Of a DNA stretch of 10,059 bases, positions 1 through 7,400 are shown piece after piece (position 1 is the stretch's first letter; the number at the start of each line of letters is the position of its first letter). The stretch covers positions 16,386 through 26,444 of the forward strand of contig JACPLS010000007.1 in NCBI GenBank assembly GCA_016186375.1. Reading direction: 5' to 3'. The notes beneath the pieces are model-generated. The model had not been told where the DNA came from. It worked only from the letters and a program-made list of their open reading frames with translations, and did no database searches. The position numbers and the translations under genes are program-made. The DNA comes from Candidatus Pacearchaeota archaeon (GTDB lineage Archaea; Nanobdellota; Nanobdellia; Pacearchaeales; GW2011-AR1).

Positions 1-2636
1 ATGCTCAAAGAAGTTGAATCTATTGAATCTTGCATATCTAAATCATAAACCTGAACCTTTATTGTGAGAGATTGCTTATTCTCCAAATTATTTCTTACTT
101 CAACTTCTCCTTCTATAGTTTCTCCAGCGCTGAACTCGTCATTTAGGTCAGGATCTCTTATCTTTATTTCTATAGAATTATTATTCAATGTACACCTATC
201 TACTCCACTTAAATTATATCCTCCGTCTTGTGGTTGATTATTATTTATGCTATTTCCCTGTCCTGGTAATTCTAAAATTTGATTATTGTCTAAAGAGATA
301 TTGTGCACAGCTTTAACTGTCCAAGTCCTAGTTTCATTAAACAAGAAGTCATTGATAAATGCTTTAATTATGTGTTCTCCTAAAGTTCCGTAGTATGTAT
401 AACTAGATGTTAAAGAAAATTCTGACTTTATTTTATTATTATCCAAGTACCATTCTACAATTGGAATAGAGTCTGGATCAAACAACGATAAATAGAAAGT
501 TTGGGACTTTCCCTCTGTGATAGTAATTAAATTTCCTTGAGTTGACTCAAATATCAAAGGCGCATCATTAACATTAATAACAGAAACTACAAAATTGTTC
601 TCGCTTGCTCCGTCTTTATCTCTAGTTTCAATATTACAACTTGCATCACCAAAATAATCTCTTTGTGCACTATAAGTTAATTTGTTTCCTTCAATTTTAC
701 AATAAAGTTTATTACTGCCTTTTATTTTATGTGTGATAGAATCATTTTCTAAATCATTTGTAATTAGGTCACATTGATAACTTTCCTCTTCTTTAATTGT
801 TTTCAAACAATTTTCTAGAGATAGAGAAGGAATTTCATCTCTGGGATTAACCTTAATATTAATCTGGTTTGAGATAACACTTACATTCCCATCTTTTGCA
901 GAAAAGATAATATTCTCTTCACCATTCCAGTCTTTATTTGGATAGAAACTAACTAATCCGTTAGAAGAAATTGTAATTCTTATGCTCTCATTTCCAAAAA
1001 CACTAAATCTCAATGGTGAATCTAGGTCTGAAAAATATTTCTTTAAATCGATAGTGTTTTCCATTATAGAATCTTCATCTATAGCAATGTTCTCAATTTC
1101 TCCTTTAAATTGAGGAAGATCATTAACAGAAGATACTAATATTCTTATTCTTGGTGAATTAATTTTTTGATGGCCATCTGAAGCAGAAATTATTATTGAA
1201 TCTTCACCATTCCAGTTTTGAGCAGGATTTAATGATAAGAAATTATTTGAAATAAAAGATACAATGATTTTATTTTGATCAGTATTTTTTTCTATAACAA
1301 AAACAAGTTTATTTTGATCTTCTTTGTCGTCATCTACAAAATAAGAAGACAAATTAATATTATATGAAGAATCTTCATCAAATGAAATTACTGGATTTCC
1401 ATTAAATCTTGGTTCTCTGTTAACATTTTCAATTATTAATTTAACTTGTTTAGTTGTTATATTCTTTCCATCTGAAACACTTATTTTTCTATAATGAATT
1501 CCTGCGTCTTCAAAAGATGTCTGCCAAGTAAATTGATTTCCCTGAATTTCGATTCTTGAGTCATTTACACTGTATCTAAGTAAATCATTTTCAGGGTCAG
1601 ATGCATTAACACTGAAAAATATTCTGTCGTTTTCTTTTCCACTAATATCCGGGATTAATTCTATTATAGGAGCGTCATTTATACAATTCAATAATGGGTC
1701 AGGATTTTTTGGATTAATTGTGAAATTTTCATCGTTACAATCTTCCCCCCCCACTTTTATTGATGCATAATTATCTTTGTCAACATCAACCAAATCTTTC
1801 CCATCACAATTTTGGTCAATTCCATCATAAGGGATTTCTATTGCTCCGGGAAATGATTTTGGGTCATTGTCATTGCAATCTACATCGGCAAAAAAGCCGT
1901 CTTTATCTCTATCTTCTCCGTATAATACCCAATATAATGAATTGTTAAATATTTTCTTAGTTTCAGGTGTCCAATATCGGGCCTGTGTTATTCCGAAGAA
2001 TACACTTCTTTCTCTTGCAGTTTTATCATTTAGAAATTTAACGCCTTTTTCTACGGAAGCAACAACAGGTTCAGCATCTATACCAGTTGTTATTAATATA
2101 TTTATTCCTAAAGGTTTTTTCCCCTTAAGATAAAAAGTATTAACTAAAGGATTAATTACAGAATACCCATTAAATTTTGACTTTATTCCAGAAGTTAAAG
2201 GACTTGTAAAATTGAATATAGATAAAGCAGAAGGACTGCTCTTTGTCCCGAAAATTGCACTCCATCCAAATCCAGGATCACCAATTCTAGAGGCATAATT
2301 ATGAGAATTTATTATTACTGATCTGAATTTCTCAAATGGAATTAATTCGGGATGTTCAAAATTTTGGTCGCCAATAACAATAACTCTATATTTTGAAAAA
2401 TTCGTTCCTTTAACAGCTGATTCAGAAATAATCTCTGTAGTAAACCCTGCTTTTCTTATTTCATCCAATAAAGCTGAATCTGCTTTAGAAGGATCTTTAA
2501 GGATATAGGCTATATCTGGAGTCGATGTTTGTAATAGACTCTTTGAATTATCTGGGATAGAGCTGACTAAATTTGACAATAACAATATGTAAGTAACTAG
2601 AATAATGAAAATAAATATAACATTTTTTTTATTCAT
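1..2636 (-). CDS. Partial secreted surface protein: ThuA/GATase-like domain, MopE-like repeats, tandem cadherin/Ig-like domains
   Basis: The frame is open for 878 codons from ATG at 2636 to the window edge, so the C-terminus is missing. Residues 1-29 are a signal peptide or N-terminal anchor (MNKKNVIFIFIILVTYILLL). Residues about 40-238 form an alpha/beta domain with an SKYRVIVIGDQNF strand-turn and a late FFGI...YWT motif. It is homologous to the N-terminus of the 1112-residue protein encoded at 3547-6885. Residues 242-311 hold two acidic units, DKDGFFADVDCNDNDP...PGAIE...DGIDQNCDG and DVDKDNYAS...GEDCNDE, matching the MopE putative metal-binding family (PF11617). From residue 320 on come four or five repeats of about 90 residues with DEDS, WNGE and SxxDG motifs, typical of cadherin-like/VCBS bacterial and archaeal surface proteins. 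The start is fixed by the leader and a strong Shine-Dalgarno. It overlaps the preceding gene by 8 bp. It probably acts outside the cell, in adhesion or envelope structure. The precise role is unknown. Confidence 0.88.
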   Translation of the reverse strand, partial: MNKKNVIFIFIILVTYILLLSNLVSSIPDNSKSLLQTSTPDIAYILKDPSKADSALLDEIRKAGFTTEIISESAVKGTNFSKYRVIVIGDQNFEHPELIPFEKFRSVIINSHNYASRIGDPGFGWSAIFGTKSSPSALSIFNFTSPLTSGIKSKFNGYSVINPLVNTFYLKGKKPLGINILITTGIDAEPVVASVEKGVKFLNDKTARERSVFFGITQARYWTPETKKIFNNSLYWVLYGEDRDKDGFFADVDCNDNDPKSFPGAIEIPYDGIDQNCDGKDLVDVDKDNYASIKVGGEDCNDENFTINPKNPDPLLNCINDAPIIELIPDISGKENDRIFFSVNASDPENDLLRYSVNDSRIEIQGNQFTWQTSFEDAGIHYRKISVSDGKNITTKQVKLIIENVNREPRFNGNPVISFDEDSSYNINLSSYFVDDDKEDQNKLVFVIEKNTDQNKIIVSFISNNFLSLNPAQNWNGEDSIIISASDGHQKINSPRIRILVSSVNDLPQFKGEIENIAIDEDSIMENTIDLKKYFSDLDSPLRFSVFGNESIRITISSNGLVSFYPNKDWNGEENIIFSAKDGNVSVISNQINIKVNPRDEIPSLSLENCLKTIKEEESYQCDLITNDLENDSITHKIKGSNKLYCKIEGNKLTYSAQRDYFGDASCNIETRDKDGASENNFVVSVINVNDAPLIFESTQGNLITITEGKSQTFYLSLFDPDSIPIVEWYLDNNKIKSEFSLTSSYTYYGTLGEHIIKAFINDFLFNETRTWTVKAVHNISLDNNQILELPGQGNSINNNQPQDGGYNLSGVDRCTLNNNSIEIKIRDPDLNDEFSAGETIEGEVEVRNNLENKQSLTIKVQVYDLDMQDSIDSTSLS

Positions 2637-3372
2637 GGCCCTCCTTCGGCCTCTTTTTCTTTACAAATTTTTTTGAGTATACAACTAGTAAGATTAATAA
2701 CACGACGAGAGTTAAAGTTGAAAATATAAGCATTTTTGGTATTGTTATTTCTGGGCTATTTATTGAAGGGGAAAAGTTGTTTTTTACTTTGTTTGGAAAA
2801 GATATGTTTTCTTTGATATTTTCAGTAAAATTTATAGTATTTTTATTCTCCAATCCTGATTTAATTGTCAAATTATTATTGTTCTTGACCTCTTTTTTAG
2901 TATTATCTACATTATCAAAAGTTTTATTTTCTTCTTTAACATTCTGGCTATCAATATATTCTTGAGTATCTAGCCCAGAAGCAATTACAACTACAGTTGC
3001 TGAAAGTCCGACAGCACTCCCTTCTTCAGGAATAAAACGTACGTTGAGCTTTGTTTCGGTTGTTCCGGATTTAGTTGCTTTTATAGTGAAAAAAGCTTTC
3101 TTTTCCTCATCTGGAGAAAGACTGAAAATATTATCATTGATATTAACCCACTTTGCCAAATCACCAGAAGTAGTTATCTCAATTTTTACTGGAACGGAAT
3201 TTGCATTCTTAATCAGCAGATATTTTTCTAAACTATCTCCTGAATTCATACGCAATACCATTCTTGAATTGCCAAGTGTTGCAGTTAATCCTGATATCAA
3301 TGACAGCATGAGAATTGCTAATACTAAAGATAATGCAAAACTCTGCGCCAGGGTCCTCGTTTTTCTATTCAT
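2629..3372 (-). CDS. Single-pass membrane protein with beta-sandwich ectodomain and Asn-rich stalk
   Basis: This 247-residue protein is not a recognised named family. Residues 9-29 are a hydrophobic leader (SFALSLVLAILMLSLISGLT). Residues about 33-132 look like an all-beta, Ig-like or COG1470-type domain, with alternating strands such as YLLIKNANSVPVKIEIT and TKLNVRFIPEEG. Residues 133-210 are a low-complexity Asn/Lys/Glu/Thr stalk with five N-glycosylation sequons (N149, N167, N181, N189, N199). Residues 213-233 are a transmembrane helix followed by a basic tail, KKFVKKKRPKEGHE, so the topology is N-out, C-in once the leader is cut. The ATG at 3372 lies about 36 nt after a TATA box. The 3' end overlaps the next surface-protein gene by 8 bp, so the two are likely co-translated and may form a complex. 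An anchoring or docking role for the secreted neighbours is inference. Confidence 0.85.
   Translation of the reverse strand: MNRKTRTLAQSFALSLVLAILMLSLISGLTATLGNSRMVLRMNSGDSLEKYLLIKNANSVPVKIEITTSGDLAKWVNINDNIFSLSPDEEKKAFFTIKATKSGTTETKLNVRFIPEEGSAVGLSATVVVIASGLDTQEYIDSQNVKEENKTFDNVDNTKKEVKNNNNLTIKSGLENKNTINFTENIKENISFPNKVKNNFSPSINSPEITIPKMLIFSTLTLVVLLILLVVYSKKFVKKKRPKEGHE
2639..2646 (-). promoter_or_regulatory. Shine-Dalgarno site of the downstream surface-protein gene
   Basis: The minus strand reads AAGGAGGG just before CC-ATG at 2636, with about 3 nt between GGAGG and the start. The site lies inside the 3' end of the 247-aa gene. It is the only strong ribosome binding site seen in the window, which fits an operon-internal gene, whereas first genes here look leaderless or nearly so. 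Confidence 0.7.
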
Positions 3373-3407
3373 TTTATTTAAGTAATGAAAATATTGAAAG
3401 ATGTGAG

Positions 3408-3415
3408 TATTTAAA
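3408..3415 (-). promoter_or_regulatory. TATA box for the 247-aa gene and its downstream partner
   Basis: The minus strand reads TTTAAATA here. Its centre lies about 39 nt before the ATG at 3372. With an archaeal start about 25 nt downstream, the mRNA would have a leader of about 14 nt without a Shine-Dalgarno. It would transcribe both the 247-aa gene and the overlapping large gene. Confidence 0.5.
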
Positions 3416-3443
3416 CAATATTATATTTTGATACATGTTTTGC

Positions 3444-3488
3444 AAGAAATAATATTGTCTCTACTGTTATAGGTGACAATTATTTCTT
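3444..3488. repeat. Inverted repeat in the gap between two surface-protein genes
   Basis: The left arm (3444-3459, AAGAAATAAT-AT-TGTC) and the right arm (3475-3488, GACAATTATTTCTT) are complementary over 14 bp with a 2-nt bulge, and the loop is 15 nt. It sits after the stop of the 1112-aa gene and before the promoter of the next gene. It could be a transcript-end hairpin, a processing site or a protein-binding site. No U-tract follows on the minus strand, so an intrinsic terminator is not well supported. Confidence 0.4.
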
Positions 3489-3546
3489 ACTTAATAATCT
3501 TATATTTTTTGGCGTTAACCAAATAATTTTCTTTTTTTACAAGAAA

Positions 3547-6500
3547 TTAAAGAAAGAAATTTCCTTCGACAAAATTGCCTTTGGTGTTTCCTTGCAGAGA
3601 AATATCTTTATCTTTATTTTGGAAAAATGTATTTCTCTTGATAGTGTTCTGAGCTCCGCCTTCAATTATTAATCCCAAATCATTTTCTCTGATCAAATTA
3701 TCAGATGCCACATTTATCAGAGAAAGATAAATGGCAATACCATTTCCATTTTTTCCAATGGTATTCTTATTAATATTATTGCCAGAGCTTTTATCAAAAA
3801 TATCGATTCCTTGTAAATTTCTCTCTACCTTGTTGTCATTGATATTATTACCGATGCTCTTTTCAATTAAAATTCCATCTCCATCAGAATGATCTGATAT
3901 CTTATTTCTAGTAATAGTGTTAAGGTTAGATCCATTAAAAACAACAATTCCACTGTATGTATTATTATTTACAATACTATTTGCTATCTTATTATTAGAA
4001 CTTAAGGTTAAATAAATTCCATTAAAGTTTTGTTGTATAATAGAATTGTCAATAAACGAATTATCTGTATCGTTTAAAAATATTCCATAATAAAAATCTT
4101 CTATAAGCACGTTTTTTATTGTGGCATTTTTTACCTTCTCAGTTGTTATACCATAATTAAAATGACTTTTCTCACCAACAACTTTAAATCCAGAACCGTC
4201 GAATGTCACATTATCTGCTTTTATTATGAAACAAGTATTAACAATATTATTATTCCTATTAAATGCATAAACATTTCTGTTTAATTTGTATATCATATTT
4301 GGTATATTAAGAACAGAACAAGAACTTAAATTTTGTAAACTTATTGAAGAATCTCTGCATACACTATTCTCACATCCAAATGGGCATTTATATCTGACTG
4401 AAGATGGGAAAGAGCCAGTCTCATTACTGAAGCATGAATATTCAATTACAGTACTAGAATCTATGCAATAATCAAATGACGTTGATGCTCCATATGTAAC
4501 AGATATTATCTGCCCTGGATTTTGAATTGAACCATTGGTGATAGTAACTTTTGTTAGATAAGAAACATTTCCCTTTGTTCCAAAGTCTTTGCCATTGTCA
4601 GAATCAATGCAGAATGGTTTATGCACAGAAGGTTCTGTTGCTTTGCAAACAACTTTAATATCTCTCTGAACAATATTATCTCCTTCGTTATCATCTTTTG
4701 GAATATTTGCGCCCACTCTAATTGTATAAGTACCTTCTGCTAAAGTGATGTTAACAGTTCTTGTTTTCTCTGATGTTCCAGAAGGAGCTAAATTTTGTAT
4801 GGGAACATGGGAAAACAATAAACTTCCTATGTTTCCTGAAAAAGAAACGTTTTCATAAAATTCTCCAGAATTTTTCACCTTCACAATAATTTTATATTTC
4901 TCATTACATTTCAATTCTTCAGATGAAACTAAGTCTCCACTTTCATTTTCAATCTTAATTCTATTAACGCCTCCAGAAATGTCAATAAGAGAAACATCGT
5001 GTTTTCCCGGTGTTTGATCAACACAAAGAGAATTTAAACATTCATTAGTGCATTGCTCTTTGACTTTTTCTGTAATTGATGAAGAACAAGAACTCTGTGT
5101 TGTACCAGCATTATTGCAAGTATATATGTTGAATTTCTGTGCAACATTGTTTCCTGAGCAGAAAGGAGAGTCTATAAATCCATCTAAACCACAATCAGAA
5201 TTCTTTCTGCAAGTGATTTGTTCATTTATTGTTGTATGAGAGCAATAACTCTCTGCACTTCCTGCATTATTGCATATATCTTTTGTTCCAGAGTCGGAAT
5301 CATTACAATCAAGGTCGTTTCTGCACTGAACACAAATTCCGGAAGAGCAGGTAATAGAACAAGAAACAACCTCTTTAGGAGAAATTGAAGTAGAACAAAA
5401 TGAATCCTTTGTTCCGGCATTTATGCATTTTGATGTTTGATAATTTTTAACAACATTCTTTTCAGAGCAAAATTCTGTTCCTATAAATCCTGTAGCTCCG
5501 CAATCAGAATTAGAGGCGCAGTTTATTTCGGTATTCCTGCAAAGACTTGCTTCTGTTCCTGAATTAATACATTCATCAAATGTTAGTGGGTTGTTATCAT
5601 TACATTGTGTATTTAACGAGCAGACAATAAATCTTGTTGAGCAGGAAACAAAAACTTCTCTCTGTGCGCTATTGTCAAGTAGGTTCTCATCCTTATTAAT
5701 TAAAGCTTTTATATTAATTCTGTAGAATCCTTCACTAAGAGTTATATTGACAGTTTTACTCTTTAAACTTGTATCTCCAGGTTCCATATTACTAATAGGA
5801 AGATGATTAAATGATAAAGAATCTAATGTACTTAAAAATGTTACATTTTCAAAATGGTCTCCACTATTCTTTACACTAACTGATATTTTATACTTTTCAT
5901 TACACTTTAAATTATTATCTTCTATCAACATTCCTTCTGAATTTTCAATTCTTATTTTATTGATTGAATTTATAAAATCAATTAAAGATACATCGTGTTT
6001 GCTCTCTTGGCATTTATTATTTTGGCATCCGAAAATGCACTGTTCTTTCACTATTCTTTCTGTTGAAAGAGTACATCTAGAATTAAGTTCTCCGGGATTT
6101 TCACATATGTAACTTGTCTGATTTACTGATAATGAATTTTGTGAACAAAATGGTTTAGACGATATTCCTATAGGGCATTGCGAATCAGATGAGCAAGTAA
6201 TAGCCACAAAATTTACAGTTTCTTCAAACAATTTTCTAGCAGAGGATGTCCAGAAATCAGATTCTGCTATTCCAAAAAAGCACAGATTTTTTTTTGCCAC
6301 TTTACCATTCATTAACAAAGAGCCAGTTGAACCGCAAGCAATAACATCGCCAAATTTATATCCTGAACTTGTTGGTTCGGTAGAGGCAATTTTTTTTAAT
6401 GAAGGAGCTTTATTTAAGGTATCTAAGTATAAATAATTTACACTCATACCTCTATGACCAGACTCAGATGTATAAGCTTGTATTAGATTTCCGTTCTTTA

Positions 6501-6885
6501 AAACAGAAAGAGGTCCAGAAGAACCAAGCTGACTTACTCCTTCGTTATCTGTAAGTCCCAGTTCTTTACCATGATATGAATTAACAATTATTGAAGGATT
6601 TTCTGCAATAATATCTTTTATTTTGTTTATATTTTTAAAATTTTCATCACCTAAGAAAATTAACCTATATTTTGATAAATCAGAAGGAATTCTGTCTTCC
6701 TGAATTTTTTCAACACTAAATCCAAGGTCTTGAAAAGTCTCAATTATAATATTATCAATTCGGAAAGATTTTCTATATATATATGCGACATCACCAGCGA
6801 AAACAGGAGCAATTAATAATATAAATAATAGAAACGGAGCAAAATATAATTTTATAATTTTTAAGTGCACCATCTTCTTTCCCAT
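3547..6885 (-). CDS. Large secreted surface protein: ThuA/GATase-like domain, Cys-rich modules, two CARDB-like domains, beta-helix
   Basis: This protein has 1112 residues. Residues 1-30 are a signal peptide ending APVFA-G. Residues 31-230 are an alpha/beta domain (DVAYIYRKS, SKYRLIFLGDENF, FFGIAESDFWT) shared with the large protein at the left window edge. The fold resembles ThuA/class I glutamine amidotransferase-like domains, with no catalytic triad that I can identify. Residues 231-293 and 416-622 are cysteine-rich with five C-x-N-x-G-x3-S-x-C units. Residues 297-415 and 628-748 are two copies of a CARDB-like domain (KHDVSLID, LKCNEKYKI, VKNSG). Residues 757-845 are another Cys module. Residues 850-1112 are a right-handed beta-helix with Asn ladders (NosD/PF13229-like). 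No C-terminal transmembrane anchor is visible. ATG 6885 is favoured because it lies 21 nt from a TATA box and precedes the leader; Met5 is the alternative. Binding of carbohydrate or cell surfaces is inferred. Confidence 0.9.
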   Translation of the reverse strand: MGKKMVHLKIIKLYFAPFLLFILLIAPVFAGDVAYIYRKSFRIDNIIIETFQDLGFSVEKIQEDRIPSDLSKYRLIFLGDENFKNINKIKDIIAENPSIIVNSYHGKELGLTDNEGVSQLGSSGPLSVLKNGNLIQAYTSESGHRGMSVNYLYLDTLNKAPSLKKIASTEPTSSGYKFGDVIACGSTGSLLMNGKVAKKNLCFFGIAESDFWTSSARKLFEETVNFVAITCSSDSQCPIGISSKPFCSQNSLSVNQTSYICENPGELNSRCTLSTERIVKEQCIFGCQNNKCQESKHDVSLIDFINSINKIRIENSEGMLIEDNNLKCNEKYKISVSVKNSGDHFENVTFLSTLDSLSFNHLPISNMEPGDTSLKSKTVNITLSEGFYRINIKALINKDENLLDNSAQREVFVSCSTRFIVCSLNTQCNDNNPLTFDECINSGTEASLCRNTEINCASNSDCGATGFIGTEFCSEKNVVKNYQTSKCINAGTKDSFCSTSISPKEVVSCSITCSSGICVQCRNDLDCNDSDSGTKDICNNAGSAESYCSHTTINEQITCRKNSDCGLDGFIDSPFCSGNNVAQKFNIYTCNNAGTTQSSCSSSITEKVKEQCTNECLNSLCVDQTPGKHDVSLIDISGGVNRIKIENESGDLVSSEELKCNEKYKIIVKVKNSGEFYENVSFSGNIGSLLFSHVPIQNLAPSGTSEKTRTVNITLAEGTYTIRVGANIPKDDNEGDNIVQRDIKVVCKATEPSVHKPFCIDSDNGKDFGTKGNVSYLTKVTITNGSIQNPGQIISVTYGASTSFDYCIDSSTVIEYSCFSNETGSFPSSVRYKCPFGCENSVCRDSSISLQNLSSCSVLNIPNMIYKLNRNVYAFNRNNNIVNTCFIIKADNVTFDGSGFKVVGEKSHFNYGITTEKVKNATIKNVLIEDFYYGIFLNDTDNSFIDNSIIQQNFNGIYLTLSSNNKIANSIVNNNTYSGIVVFNGSNLNTITRNKISDHSDGDGILIEKSIGNNINDNKVERNLQGIDIFDKSSGNNINKNTIGKNGNGIAIYLSLINVASDNLIRENDLGLIIEGGAQNTIKRNTFFQNKDKDISLQGNTKGNFVEGNFFL
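4642..5997 (-). repeat. Intragenic duplication: two CARDB-like domain copies
   Basis: The copies are at 5641-5997 (residues 297-415) and 4642-5004 (residues 628-748), separated by the cysteine-rich region. They share KHDVSLID, RI(R/K)IEN, L(K)CNEKYKI, VKNSG, (T)VNITL(S/A)EG and a final (Q)RE/D...V.C, and are similar along their whole length. CARDB domains are Ig-like folds found in secreted archaeal and bacterial adhesins. The assignment is by motif only. Confidence 0.65.
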
Positions 6886-6906
6886 CGGATTTTTGAGAAA
6901 TATATT

Positions 6907-6914
6907 TATTTAAA
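6907..6914 (-). promoter_or_regulatory. TATA box for the 1112-aa surface-protein gene
   Basis: The minus strand reads TTTAAATA with 21 nt between it and the ATG at 6885. Archaeal transcription begins about 25 nt from the TATA centre, so transcription should start at or next to the start codon, giving a leaderless mRNA. No Shine-Dalgarno precedes this ATG, which agrees. Confidence 0.6.
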
Positions 6915-6946
6915 TCCATCTTACTACTTTATTTTAGTGAAAATTT

Positions 6947-7288
6947 TTATGTTGTATTTATCATACAACTATATTTTTTATTATAAACCAGATGCCTTAA
7001 TAACATTGGTTTTTCGAATTTTTCTAATTTTTTCTTTACACTGAAATCAATTTCTCTTATATAAATTACACCTCTGCTTACCAAACCAACTTCATTAGAT
7101 CCTGTCGAGAATAAAGCATATTCTTCATCTGTTAGGTCAAGGTTTCCTTCTACATGAATAGGTTTTGTTCTTCTAAAAATTCCCGCCCAACCATCAATAG
7201 GAAAATATAAAACTACTCTTTCAGGAGCATCCAATTTCTTCTTTTCTCTACTTAATATCTCGTCTAAACTTGTTTCATTATGTCCCAT
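6947..7288 (-). CDS. Hypothetical protein, 113 aa
   Basis: I do not recognise a family. The protein has no leader or membrane segment, so it is presumably cytoplasmic. Residues 1-22 are charged and probably helical (DEILSREKKKLD). Residues 23-80 are mostly predicted beta (RVVLYFPIDGWAGIFRRTKPIHVEG, VGLVSRGVIYIREIDF). Residues 82-113 are basic (KKKLEKFEKPMLLRH). The ATG at 7288 lies 21 nt after a TATA box, exactly as for the downstream surface gene, so its mRNA is probably leaderless. It is divergent from the plus-strand pair starting at 7401. A 7-bp hairpin overlaps its last codons. The downstream surface gene has its own promoter, so co-regulation is not implied by this layout. Confidence 0.72.
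   Translation of the reverse strand: MGHNETSLDEILSREKKKLDAPERVVLYFPIDGWAGIFRRTKPIHVEGNLDLTDEEYALFSTGSNEVGLVSRGVIYIREIDFSVKKKLEKFEKPMLLRHLVYNKKYSCMINTT
6951..6969 (-). terminator. Possible hairpin terminator of the 113-aa gene
   Basis: The arms GTTGTAT (6951-6957) and ATACAAC (6963-6969) are perfectly complementary with a 5-nt loop. The hairpin overlaps the last codons of the 113-aa gene. On the minus-strand transcript it is followed by AUAAAAAUUUUCAC, only a short U-run. A weak terminator or 3'-end stabilising hairpin is possible. It could also be chance in AT-rich DNA. Confidence 0.3.
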
Positions 7289-7309
7289 TTTTTATTCTAC
7301 CAGGATGAG

Positions 7310-7317
7310 TATTTAAA
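7310..7317 (-). promoter_or_regulatory. TATA box for the 113-aa gene
   Basis: The minus strand reads TTTAAATA with a purine/A-rich stretch upstream (AAGAAA), 21 nt before the ATG at 7288. This predicts a leaderless transcript. Confidence 0.6.
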
Positions 7318-7359
7318 TATTTCTTATGTTACCACTTAATTATAACACTTATGGAAAGG

Positions 7360-7367
7360 TTTATAAA
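7360..7367 (+). promoter_or_regulatory. TATA box and BRE for the plus-strand gene pair
   Basis: TTTATAAA is preceded by a purine-rich BRE-like GAAAGG at 7354-7359. Transcription is expected near 7389, just before AGGTGG at 7390-7395, which would serve as a Shine-Dalgarno for the ATG at 7401. It lies about 45 bp from the divergent minus-strand TATA box. Confidence 0.6.
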
Positions 7368-7400
7368 CTCAGAAGAAAATTAAATAAGTAGGTGGATAAA

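Noticed and set aside
1760..2133. Plus-strand open frames opposite the left surface-protein gene
   Set aside because: They lie fully within the well-supported minus-strand gene and have no promoter, ribosome site or protein-like composition.
3389..3422. Inverted AATATTG/CAATATT arms around the TATA box of the 247-aa gene
   Set aside because: Seven-base A/T-rich arms separated by about 20 nt are expected by chance in this composition.
5226..5420. Second minus-strand frame inside the 1112-aa gene
   Set aside because: It is an out-of-frame read through the cysteine-rich repeats, which keep the real frame intact on both sides.
7392..7394. GTG as the start of the first plus-strand gene
   Set aside because: The GTG is part of the AGGTGG motif that is well spaced to serve the ATG at 7401. 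Starting at GTG would leave no ribosome site.
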